This document shows, piece by piece, positions 1-5,185 of a stretch of 6,465 nucleotides of DNA. Where the stretch lies: the NCBI GenBank assembly GCA_020024175.1, contig JAHHUB010000097.1, positions 1 through 6,465 of the forward strand. Reading direction: 5' to 3'. Made by a program: the position numbers and the translations under genes. The stretch's first letter is position 1. Each line of letters starts with the position of its first letter. Source of the stretch: Oscillospiraceae bacterium. Its GTDB lineage: Bacteria; Bacillota; Clostridia; Oscillospirales; Ruminococcaceae. The notes below the pieces were generated by a model. It did not search any database, was not told the DNA's origin, and saw only the letters and a list, made by a program, of their open reading frames with translations.

Positions 1-235
1 TTATAGCATTTTCGGAAATTTCTTTTATGGTACCTACAATTTGACTGCCATTAAATGTTGAAATAATACATTCCTCATCTATAAATCTCTTTGCCAGTTC
101 TTTCATAGCGGCTAATTCCTCCCTGTTCTTTTTATTTTTCATAAAATTTATGGCTGTTTCTTCATTTCTTTTTCTGTTCAGCATCATAAGTATAAGAAAA
201 AATATTAAATATAAATATATTGTTGTGGGATTCAA
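1..235 (-). CDS. Membrane-anchored hypothetical protein with possible Sm/Hfq-like segment (C-terminus off the window)
   Basis: An open frame without stops runs from the left edge of the window to a TTG codon at 235-233 (78 codons visible). TTG is chosen because a full AGGAGGG ribosome binding site lies 6 bases upstream (242-248) and the frame closes soon above it. Residues about 4-20 are a hydrophobic stretch (IYLYLIFFLILMML) followed by a basic NRKRN segment, so the protein is probably a single-pass membrane protein with a cytoplasmic tail. A charged linker leads to a segment reading RFIDEECIISTFNGSQIVG then TIKEISENAI. The N-G-x-x-x-G-x-I spacing recalls the first strands of an Sm or Hfq fold, and small uncharacterised clostridial proteins of this general layout exist. 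It follows the 55-aa membrane gene by 15 bases and is probably cotranscribed with it. Function unknown; the Sm-like reading is an inference. Confidence 0.8.
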   Translation of the reverse strand, partial: MNPTTIYLYLIFFLILMMLNRKRNEETAINFMKNKKNREELAAMKELAKRFIDEECIISTFNGSQIVGTIKEISENAI

Positions 236-250
236 AATTATCCCTCCTGT

Positions 251-418
251 TTAATATCTTATGGCAAAATAAATTACATACACCCAGCTTAAAAGTCCAT
301 GAAAAATTGCCCAGCCTATGCTGTGCCAGTTGGTATAACTTATTACCATAGCCAGTACACTGCCGAAACTGACACCTGTTTTTACGGTTTTATTTATAAT
401 TGTTTGTCTTTCTTCCAT
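251..418 (-). CDS. Small membrane protein, 55 aa, unknown function
   Basis: This is a complete small gene, ATG at 418-416 to TAA at 253-251. A textbook AGGAGGT site (425-431) lies 6 bases before the ATG. The product begins with a charged head (MEERQTIINKTVKTG). A hydrophobic segment (about residues 16-28) and a second one (about 34-53) are joined by a SYTNWHSIGW turn, suggesting two membrane passes. It contains four aromatic or histidine positions (NWHS, GWAIFHG, SWVYVIY), and the whole is compact enough to be a conserved integral protein rather than random sequence. I recognise no named family. It lies between a degraded membrane gene and a membrane-anchored gene on the same strand. A 14-bp perfect palindrome sits directly upstream of its ribosome binding site, so it may have its own control. 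Confidence 0.85.
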   Translation of the reverse strand: MEERQTIINKTVKTGVSFGSVLAMVISYTNWHSIGWAIFHGLLSWVYVIYFAIRY

Positions 419-432
419 CTGTTTACCTCCTG

Positions 433-446
433 TCCGATATATCGGA
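433..446. promoter_or_regulatory. 14-bp perfect palindrome, candidate operator
   Basis: TCCGATATATCGGA is a perfect 14-base palindrome without spacer, ending 2 bases before the AGGAGGT ribosome binding site of the 55-aa membrane gene. The position suits a repressor that blocks transcription or readthrough into the two distal genes of the cluster. A hairpin in the mRNA is unlikely because no loop is left. The cognate regulator is not in the window; PadR- or TetR-type sites are possible but this is a guess. Confidence 0.5.
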
Positions 447-477
447 TGTAAATTCAGTTTTAATATTCACATAAGAG

Positions 478-636
478 CTATTTCTTATTTTTTGAATCTA
501 TAATTACCAACACAGTTCCTGTTAAACCTAAAATTAAGCCTACATATCAAAAAATTGCTCCACCTTTTTCGGTAGCCGGCATAGCAAAAATTATACCCAG
601 CAATAACAAAGCAAAACCTGTTTTGGATTTATCAAT
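478..636 (-). pseudogene. Degraded small membrane-protein gene with in-frame TGA
   Basis: Reading leftward from 636, the frame encodes DKSKTGFALLLLGIIFAMPA, then TEKGGAIF, a TGA at 549-547, then YVGLILGLTGTVLVIIDSKN and KK before TAG at 480-478. Both sides of the TGA are coherent: a charged head, two hydrophobic segments of about 15 residues and a basic tail, as in a two-pass small membrane protein of about 52 residues. TGA fits a former tryptophan codon in the sequence IF-W-YVG. The expected start position, 8 bases after an AGGAG site (645-649), is ATT instead of ATG; an in-frame TTG at 654-652 overlaps the ribosome binding site. Two lesions suggest decay. TGA serves as stop for nagA here, so a variant code is unlikely; selenocysteine or a sequencing error cannot be excluded. 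A strong promoter (674-702) still stands upstream. Confidence 0.65.
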
Positions 637-673
637 ACAAATATCTCCTATCAATGAATTATATCTGTATCCT

Positions 674-702
674 ATATTATTACATTGAAATAGCATTGTC
701 AA
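674..702 (-). promoter_or_regulatory. Promoter of the leftward small-membrane-gene cluster
   Basis: On the minus strand TTGACA (702-697) is followed after exactly 17 bases by TAATAT (679-674), a near-consensus vegetative sigma-A promoter. It would start transcription near 667, about 30 bases before the degraded membrane gene, and could read through to the left edge of the window since no terminator is seen between the three genes. Its -35 box overlaps that of the divergent cutC promoter. Confidence 0.75.
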
Positions 703-724
703 CAAAAGCTTTTTGTGATAAAAT
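696..724 (+). promoter_or_regulatory. Promoter of the cutC-nagA operon
   Basis: TTGTCA (696-701), a 17-base spacer and TAAAAT (719-724) form a good sigma-A promoter ending 31 bases before the cutC ATG. The predicted start is near 731-733, leaving a leader of only about 25 bases with no room for a riboswitch. Bases 697-701 are shared with the -35 box of the divergent promoter, so the two promoters probably compete for polymerase. Confidence 0.75.
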
Positions 725-737
725 TGTACAAAAAGCT
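707..737. promoter_or_regulatory. 10-bp perfect inverted repeat over the cutC -10 box, candidate operator
   Basis: AGCTTTTTGT (707-716) and ACAAAAAGCT (728-737) are exact reverse complements separated by 11 bases that contain the TAAAAT -10 box. A third, partly overlapping half-site, ACAAAAGCT, lies at 702-710. Because the transcript would start inside the right arm, this cannot be an RNA hairpin of that mRNA; placement over the -10 box suggests a repressor operator for the amino-sugar operon. No regulator gene is in the window, so its identity is unknown. Confidence 0.55.
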
Positions 738-755
738 CAATAAGGAGTGTTATAT

Positions 756-1496
756 ATGAAAATTGAAGTTTGCTGTGGTTCTTACACCGATGCGTTATCA
801 GCTTTTAAAGGAGGTGCTGACAGAGTTGAACTCTGTGCAGATTTATTTTTCGGCGGACTTACACCGTCTTTAGGTTCTCTGAAACTTTTGAGAAAACAGT
901 TTGACAGAGAAATTTCTGTTATGGTTCGCCCCCGTGAAAGTGGATTTTGTTATTCCGAAGACGAATTTCAGCTTATGCTCACTGATGCGGATGAATTTAT
1001 AAAAAACGGAGCTGACGGTTTGGTATTCGGATTTCTTACTGCTGACGGTTATATTGACTATAGTCGCACAGAAAAATTTGTAAAATTTGTTGATGGAAGA
1101 TGCAAAACCATATTTCACAAGGCCTTTGATGTGGCAAAAGACCCACTTGAATATTCCGTTAAAAAATTAAGTGAAACAGGTGTTACTCGCATACTTACTT
1201 CGGGAAAGAACAAAAACGCTTTGGAAGGTGCAGAAAACCTGAAAAAAATGATTGACATGAATCTTTTGGAAATTCTCCCTGCAGGTTCAATCCGCATACA
1301 TAATATAGAAGAACTAAAAGCTAAAACAGGCTGTGATTTTGTTCACACTTCCGCTTTTGAAACTCTTTCCGACATAAGTGCATTAAACGACAAAATTGAT
1401 TTTACTTCAACCAATCTTCCAAAACAGGAGGATTATTCTGCTGTAAATCAAAAAATTGTAGAAAACATAGTAAATAAAGCTCACAATATGAAATAG
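756..1496 (+). CDS. cutC: CutC family TIM-barrel protein
   Basis: The 246-aa product covers the full length of the CutC family (about 245-250 residues). The family fold is a TIM barrel. Recognisable elements are MKIEVC at the first strand, GADRVELC (20-27), GGLTPS (33-38), VMVRPR (55-60), FHKAFD (120-125), ILTSG (146-150), GSIR (177-180) and VHTSAF (196-201). ATG at 756 is preferred over an in-frame GTG at 747 because AAGGAG (742-747) sits 8 bases before it and the family begins MKIEVC. The name comes from an Escherichia coli copper-tolerance phenotype whose assignment to this protein has been questioned; the biochemical role is unsettled. It is unrelated to the choline TMA-lyase also called CutC. 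It is first in an operon; its stop codon overlaps the nagA ribosome binding site, which suggests a role in sugar or amino-sugar metabolism. Confidence 0.93.
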   Translation: MKIEVCCGSYTDALSAFKGGADRVELCADLFFGGLTPSLGSLKLLRKQFDREISVMVRPRESGFCYSEDEFQLMLTDADEFIKNGADGLVFGFLTADGYIDYSRTEKFVKFVDGRCKTIFHKAFDVAKDPLEYSVKKLSETGVTRILTSGKNKNALEGAENLKKMIDMNLLEILPAGSIRIHNIEELKAKTGCDFVHTSAFETLSDISALNDKIDFTSTNLPKQEDYSAVNQKIVENIVNKAHNMK

Positions 1497-1508
1497 GAGG
1501 GTTTTACA

Positions 1509-2588
1509 GTGATTATCAATATTTATAACGGTATTAATACATTAAAAACAGATACTGAAAAAGATATTCCTCAAAAATACAAGGATTTAATAGAAAAAAT
1601 ACAAAACCTGCACCTTTCGGAAAATGAAATAAATGTTGCTCTCCCCTATGCTGATATCCACACCCATGGTGCAGTGGGATATGATTTTTCAGATTGCAGC
1701 TATGAGGAAATGAAAAAAATTGATAACTTCTATTTAGCCAGCGGAATAGGTTATGTTCTCCCCACATTGGTGGCTTTAAGTCCCGAAATGTACAAAAAAC
1801 AAATTAAAAACATAGTCAGAATTATAAAAGAGGGCAATACATCTTTTGTGGGGATAAATCTGGAGGGGCCTTTCATCAATCCCGCAAAAAAAGGTGCTAT
1901 TAACGAAAAGGACATTCGCCCTATTGATATAGACTTTGCAAAGGAACTTTGGGAACTTTCCGAAGGTTATCTTAAAATTATGACTGTAGCCCCCGAGCTT
2001 GAAAAATTTCATCAACTTGCCGATTTTGCCCAAGGAAAATTTACAATTTCACTGGGACACACTGCTTCTGACTATGAAACTGCATTAAAAGCTATGGAAC
2101 ACCAAAATGCAAGACATATCACACACCTTTTTAATGCCATGAACAGTCTGCACCACAGAAAACCTTCCCTTTTAGGTGCTGCTTTGGAAAATTCCTGTTA
2201 CAAGGAAGCTATCTGCGATGGTGTACATTTAAGTGAGGGAATTATACGAATGCTTTTTAATCGCATGAATGAGGAGATTGTATTAATTTCCGACTCTGTT
2301 TCTGCCTGTGGTTTAGCTGACGGAATTTACAAACTGGGAGGCCTTGATGTTCATGTTAAAGACCAGCATGCAACTTTGTCTGATGGCACTATTGCCGGTT
2401 CTTGCAAAAGCATTGCCATGCAGGCAGAATTTTGCGTAAAAATCGGAGTACCCAAAGAAAATATCTTGCTTTCAGCCACTTGTCTGCCATTTTTTTCTAT
2501 GGATATGAAAGTTCCTGACTTGCTTTCTTCCAAAAGAATTAACATCCTTAACAACAGCTTAAAACTTATTGGTAAAATCGGATACTGA
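1509..2588 (+). CDS. nagA: N-acetylglucosamine-6-phosphate deacetylase
   Basis: This cytoplasmic amidohydrolase would remove acetate from N-acetylglucosamine-6-phosphate to give glucosamine-6-phosphate, feeding glycolysis or cell-wall synthesis. The 359-aa product shows the ordered family motifs: HTHG (51-54), LEGPF (118-122) with metal ligand Glu119, SLGHTASDY (181-189) with His184, THLFNAM (205-211) with His206, CDGVH (236-240), SDS (261-263) with the catalytic Asp262, and SDGTIAGS (291-298) near the C-terminal end of the barrel. It is slightly shorter than the usual 370-390 residues, with a trimmed N-terminal beta-sandwich. The C-terminal SATxNPA-type motif reads SATCLPFF, a departure from most relatives. 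GTG start is supported by AGGAGG (1495-1500) with 8-base spacing. It follows cutC by 12 bases and precedes the LURP-one gene by 14, so the three are probably one operon. No nagB is present in the window. Confidence 0.92.
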   Translation: MIINIYNGINTLKTDTEKDIPQKYKDLIEKIQNLHLSENEINVALPYADIHTHGAVGYDFSDCSYEEMKKIDNFYLASGIGYVLPTLVALSPEMYKKQIKNIVRIIKEGNTSFVGINLEGPFINPAKKGAINEKDIRPIDIDFAKELWELSEGYLKIMTVAPELEKFHQLADFAQGKFTISLGHTASDYETALKAMEHQNARHITHLFNAMNSLHHRKPSLLGAALENSCYKEAICDGVHLSEGIIRMLFNRMNEEIVLISDSVSACGLADGIYKLGGLDVHVKDQHATLSDGTIAGSCKSIAMQAEFCVKIGVPKENILLSATCLPFFSMDMKVPDLLSSKRINILNNSLKLIGKIGY

Positions 2589-2602
2589 TTTAGGAGAAAT
2601 AT

Positions 2603-3064
2603 ATGAAACTTTTTATTAAACAGGAAATTTTAACTTTTGCAGATAAATTTGCTGTTACTGACGAAAACGGAAATGATATTTACTATATAAAAGAAGAACT
2701 TTTTTCCTGGGGAAAAAAGCTCTGTATTTATGATACAAATGAAAATGAGATAGCCTATATAAAACAAAAAACTTTTTCCCTTTTACTGCGTTATTCTGTA
2801 TTTGTAAAAAGTGTGGAAATTGCCGAAATTGTAAGAGAGTTTAATTTCTTTACTCCAAAATACAGTATCGAGGGTATAAACTGGGAAATTAACGGGGATT
2901 TTTTTGAACATGATTATCAAATTATTCAAAACAGTGAGGTAATTGCCACTATTTCAAAAGAATGGATGACCTGGGGCGACTGCTATGAACTTGATATAGT
3001 AAACCCTCAAAATGAGTTGATGGCTCTTTCTGTGGTACTTGCCATTGACTGTGTTATGGGCTAA
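2603..3064 (+). CDS. LURP-one-related / YxjI-like protein
   Basis: The 153-aa product fits the LURP-one-related (YxjI, tubby C-terminal-like) family of about 150-165 residues. The family folds as a beta-barrel around a central helix. Signs are the opening MKLFIKQEILTFADKFAV, repeated strand pairs ending in charged turns (DENGNDIYYIKEELFSWGKK, YDTNENEIAYIKQK), REFNFFTPKYSIEG (79-91), ISKEWMTWGDCYELDI (117-132) and the very hydrophobic C-terminal helix ALSVVLAIDCVM (141-152), which in the tubby fold threads the barrel rather than the membrane. Bacterial members have no established function; binding of lipids or small hydrophobic molecules is only suggested by the fold. ATG has AGGAG (2592-2596) 6 bases upstream. 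It is the last gene of the cutC-nagA unit. No clear terminator follows; its link to sugar catabolism may be incidental. Confidence 0.85.
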   Translation: MKLFIKQEILTFADKFAVTDENGNDIYYIKEELFSWGKKLCIYDTNENEIAYIKQKTFSLLLRYSVFVKSVEIAEIVREFNFFTPKYSIEGINWEINGDFFEHDYQIIQNSEVIATISKEWMTWGDCYELDIVNPQNELMALSVVLAIDCVMG

Positions 3065-3177
3065 TTAATCTTTTTCGGCTCACTGATAGTCCTGCTGCAG
3101 ATAGTTCTTTTTAAATAAAAATCACATAGTTATTTTAAATAATATATAATAGATATTATAGTTTTTGTTAATATACA
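3065..3177 (+). other. Intergenic AT-rich spacer without a gene
   Basis: No coding frame or convincing intrinsic terminator is visible between the LURP-one gene and the next promoter. The stretch holds a short direct repeat (GATAGT twice near 3082-3102) and a small TATAAT-AGAT-ATTATA inverted repeat (3145-3160) in very AT-rich DNA. Termination of the upstream operon must use a weaker or factor-dependent signal, or readthrough into yedF occurs. Confidence 0.4.
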
Positions 3178-3206
3178 TTGACTTTTTATCGGCTTTAATA
3201 TATATT
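3178..3206 (+). promoter_or_regulatory. Promoter of the yedF-DUF3343 operon
   Basis: TTGACT (3178-3183), a 17-base spacer and TATATT (3201-3206) make a good sigma-A promoter 40 bases before the yedF ATG. It separates the selenium/sulfur-related pair from the upstream amino-sugar unit. The leader of about 34 bases is too short for a riboswitch. Confidence 0.7.
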
Positions 3207-3246
3207 CAAATTGAAATAAAATTTATTTAAAAGGATGATTAAATAT

Positions 3247-3846
3247 ATGAAAAAGCTTGATGCAGTAGGTAAACAATGCCCTATCCCGGTAATTATGAGC
3301 AAACAGGAAGTAAGAGCAGGAACTGAAATTTTTTCCATTGATGTGGATAATGAATATGCTGTGGAAAACCTCAAAAATTATGCAGAATCCGCCGAATACT
3401 CTGCCAATGTGGAAGATCATGATAATATCTACACAGTTACTATGAGCAAAAACGGCTCTGAAGCCATTACAAAAACAGAAGAAAAAACCACTGAAGAAGT
3501 TGCAGCTCCTGAAAATTATGCGATTTTTGTAGGCAACGACATTTTAGGCAACGGTTCTCAGGAACTTGGTACAAATCTTATCAGAATGTTTTTCTTCACT
3601 CTCACACAGGATGAGGATATTCCAAAATACATTCTCTTTATGAACAACGGTGTAAAACTTGCCATGCAGGATGAACAAATTATTGAACATTTGCAGGAAT
3701 TGGAAAGCCGAGGCACAGAAATTTACATCTGTGGTACCTGTGTAAACTTCTATGAGATTAAAAATGAAATAAAAGTGGGTAAAATCAGCAATATGTATGA
3801 AATTGTTGAAAAAATGAAAAAAGCCCACAAAGTTATCACATTATAA
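3247..3846 (+). CDS. yedF: YedF: TusA-like plus DsrE-like sulfur/selenium metabolism protein
   Basis: The 199-aa product is a two-domain protein. Residues 1-68 are a TusA/SirA-like domain with the sulfur-carrying CPxP motif, CPIP at 11-14, right after the first strand LDAVGKQ. A linker rich in Thr and Glu (about 70-88) follows. Residues 89-199 are a DsrE-like domain containing FVGNDILGNGS (94-104), ILFMNNGVKLAM (129-140) and ICGTCVNFY (161-169) with a Cys162/Cys165 pair. This order defines the 'selenium metabolism protein YedF' family, seen with selenium-dependent molybdenum hydroxylase genes in anaerobes; a carrier or transferase role for sulfur or selenium is inferred, not proven. ATG at 3247 is chosen over an in-frame ATG at 3235 because the latter lies inside the AAAAGGA ribosome binding site (3229-3235). 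It is followed after 17 bases by a DUF3343 gene, its usual partner. No selD is visible here. Confidence 0.92.
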   Translation: MKKLDAVGKQCPIPVIMSKQEVRAGTEIFSIDVDNEYAVENLKNYAESAEYSANVEDHDNIYTVTMSKNGSEAITKTEEKTTEEVAAPENYAIFVGNDILGNGSQELGTNLIRMFFFTLTQDEDIPKYILFMNNGVKLAMQDEQIIEHLQELESRGTEIYICGTCVNFYEIKNEIKVGKISNMYEIVEKMKKAHKVITL

Positions 3847-3863
3847 TCGGAGACTTGTTTATT

Positions 3864-4127
3864 ATGAAATATTATTTATTTGTTTTCCCCAATACCCACA
3901 GTGCTATAGCGGGACAAAAACATTTGGAGGGGAAAATCCCTTTTTCTGTTATGCCTACATTGCGTGAAATCAGCGATAGCTGCGGAATTTCTATTCGTAT
4001 AAAAGAAGAACACTATTCTGATGTCAGAAAAATTTTTGAAAACTGCAATGATATGGAAGGTTTTATGATTTTCCATGTGGAAAGCGAAAAAGGCAAAACC
4101 ACTGCTGAAAAAATATATACAAAATAA
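3864..4127 (+). CDS. DUF3343 (Se/S carrier-like) protein
   Basis: The 87-aa product matches the DUF3343 family (about 75-90 residues), named putative Se/S carrier from its genome context. It begins MKYYLFVFPNTHSAIAGQKH, the typical first strand and helix, and has PTLREISDSCGISIRI (31-46), where Cys40 in the S-x-S-C-G segment is the conserved, presumably chalcogen-carrying residue. The remainder is a ferredoxin-like alternation of strands and helices ending KIYTK. ATG at 3864 is used although its site, CGGAG (3848-3852), is a long 11 bases away; an in-frame TTG at 3855 would lie too close to that site. It is the second and last gene after yedF, with a strong hairpin 7 bases past its stop. The pair probably works together in delivering sulfur or selenium. 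Which element is handled cannot be read from sequence. Confidence 0.88.
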   Translation: MKYYLFVFPNTHSAIAGQKHLEGKIPFSVMPTLREISDSCGISIRIKEEHYSDVRKIFENCNDMEGFMIFHVESEKGKTTAEKIYTK

Positions 4128-4134
4128 ATGATTC

Positions 4135-4173
4135 CCCCTTTCATTATGAGTTTAATTCTCATAATGAAAGGGG
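4135..4173. terminator. Bidirectional hairpin terminator between convergent genes
   Basis: A perfect 16-bp stem (4135-4150 with 4158-4173) encloses the 7-base loop TTTAATT. It lies 7 bases after the DUF3343 stop and 48 bases past the end of the convergent acetyltransferase gene. The downstream tract is only moderately T-rich on either strand (ATTTAATTAT on plus, GAATCATTTATTTT on minus), but the stem is long with a CCCC/GGGG base. It probably ends both units. Confidence 0.85.
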
Positions 4174-4221
4174 ATTTAATTATAAAATGAATCCTCTATG
4201 TAAAAAATGATTTTAACATAA

Positions 4222-4836
4222 TTATTCAATATCTATAATTCTTGTTTTGTCATAAAATTTCTTATCATGTTCATTTATTTTACGAAGAACACGACAAGGG
4301 TTTCCCAATGCTACCACATTAGCAGGTATATCTTTTGTAACAACACTCATAGCACCGATTACGGAATTTTCGCCGATAGTAACTCCTGGCATAATGAAAG
4401 AACCGGCCCCTATCCACACATTTTTTTCGATATGAACAGGCAGGTTATACTGTGCCTGTTTTCTCCTCAAATCGGGATTTATAGGGTGAGTAGCTGTACA
4501 AACTGTAACATTTGGACCAAACATAACATTATCACCCACATAAATATGGGTGTCATCAACTAATGTCAGATTGAAATTTGCGTAAACGGTGTTTCCAAAA
4601 TGCACATGTCTGCCTCCCCAGTTAGCATGAAAGGGTGGTTCAATATAGCAGCTTTCCCCTATTTCTGCAAACATCTCTTTTAGCATTTTTTGACGTTTGT
4701 CTTCTTCAGTAGGTCTGGTTTGATTAAAATCATAGAGCCTATCAAGTGCCTCTGTTTGTTCGGCACAAATTCTTTCATCGCTGCATATATAAAGCTTTCC
4801 GGTGTGCATTCTCTCTTTTATTTCTTTTAAATCCAT
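4222..4836 (-). CDS. maa: Maltose/galactoside O-acetyltransferase family protein (left-handed beta-helix)
   Basis: The 204-aa product matches the LbH_MAT_GAT acetyltransferases (about 180-205 aa), which transfer acetyl from acetyl-CoA to a sugar hydroxyl as trimers. The N-terminal Mac domain (about 1-60) contains MHTGKLY (10-16) and LYDFNQT (34-40). Hexapeptide repeats then form the beta-helix: FGNTVYANFN (80-89), DTHIYVGDNVMFGPNVT (95-111), then VHIEKNVWIGAGSFIMPG (134-151), VTIGENSVIGAMSVVTKDIP (152-171) and ALGNPCRVLR (176-185). His117 in ATHPINP is the catalytic base of the family. The physiological acceptor is unknown for most members, so 'maltose' should not be taken literally. Its ATG directly follows the TAA of the TfoX-domain gene; AAGGAG (4843-4848) lies inside that gene's last codons. 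It is probably co-transcribed and translationally coupled with it. Confidence 0.92.
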   Translation of the reverse strand: MDLKEIKERMHTGKLYICSDERICAEQTEALDRLYDFNQTRPTEEDKRQKMLKEMFAEIGESCYIEPPFHANWGGRHVHFGNTVYANFNLTLVDDTHIYVGDNVMFGPNVTVCTATHPINPDLRRKQAQYNLPVHIEKNVWIGAGSFIMPGVTIGENSVIGAMSVVTKDIPANVVALGNPCRVLRKINEHDKKFYDKTRIIDIE

Positions 4837-5169
4837 TTATTTCTCCTTGCTTTTACTGTTTTTTGGTTTTGGAGATGGCAATTCATCATATATAGCTTTA
4901 ATTAAGCCTGTTAAATATTCTTTGTTGTCTGTTTCTTCCACTAAAACCATCTCTTTAGCACCATTATAGGGAATTTCAAAAACAGGGTTTGCCACATACG
5001 CAATGGCTGATTTAACAGGTTTTATCAAAAACCTGTCATCATATAAACCTCCGATAATTTTTCCTTTGTAGTATAAGATATATTCCCTCATCATTGCACG
5101 GTAGGATATATCTTCCAAATCGGAGAGTTGTTCCAATATATATTCCAAATATTCACGACTTGATGCCAT
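4837..5169 (-). CDS. TfoX N-terminal-domain protein
   Basis: The 110-aa product is a stand-alone TfoX N-terminal domain. Recognisable are MASSREYLEYILEQL at the start, YRAMMREYILYYKGKIIGG (23-41) and LYDDRFLIKPVKSA (42-55), then an ELPSPKPK tail followed by a lysine-rich end. Such single-domain proteins are common in Firmicutes and have no known function; they lack the C-terminal domain of the Haemophilus competence activator, so a role in competence should not be assumed. ATG at 5169 is preferred to an in-frame TTG at 5187: relatives begin MASS, and a weak AAAGAGTG site stands about 6 bases upstream, while nothing precedes the TTG except the T-tract of a terminator. No separate promoter is obvious between that terminator and pyrE, so expression may rely on readthrough. 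The stop abuts the acetyltransferase start. Confidence 0.88.
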   Translation of the reverse strand: MASSREYLEYILEQLSDLEDISYRAMMREYILYYKGKIIGGLYDDRFLIKPVKSAIAYVANPVFEIPYNGAKEMVLVEETDNKEYLTGLIKAIYDELPSPKPKNSKSKEK

Positions 5170-5185
5170 AGTATCACTCTTTTCC

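Noticed and set aside
547..549. Reassigned genetic code with TGA as tryptophan
   Set aside because: nagA ends at TGA (2586-2588) at the family's normal C-terminus just before the next ribosome binding site, and tryptophans elsewhere use TGG.
747..755. Upstream GTG start for cutC adding MLY
   Set aside because: The GTG overlaps the AAGGAG ribosome binding site; ATG at 756 has proper spacing and matches the family start.
870..2554. Several minus-strand frames of 60-85 codons within cutC and nagA
   Set aside because: All lie inside well-supported genes and lack ribosome binding sites and recognisable domains.
3065..3177. Possible riboswitch or terminator between the LURP-one gene and yedF
   Set aside because: Only short AT-rich inverted repeats are present, with no GC-rich stem plus T-tract, and the region lies upstream of the yedF promoter.
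3235..3246. Upstream ATG start for yedF adding MIKY
   Set aside because: It lies at the end of the AAAAGGA ribosome binding site with no site of its own; the family starts at the strand before CPxP.
4267..4563. 98-codon plus-strand frame opposite the acetyltransferase gene
   Set aside because: Antisense shadow of a conserved hexapeptide-repeat enzyme; composition is not protein-like.
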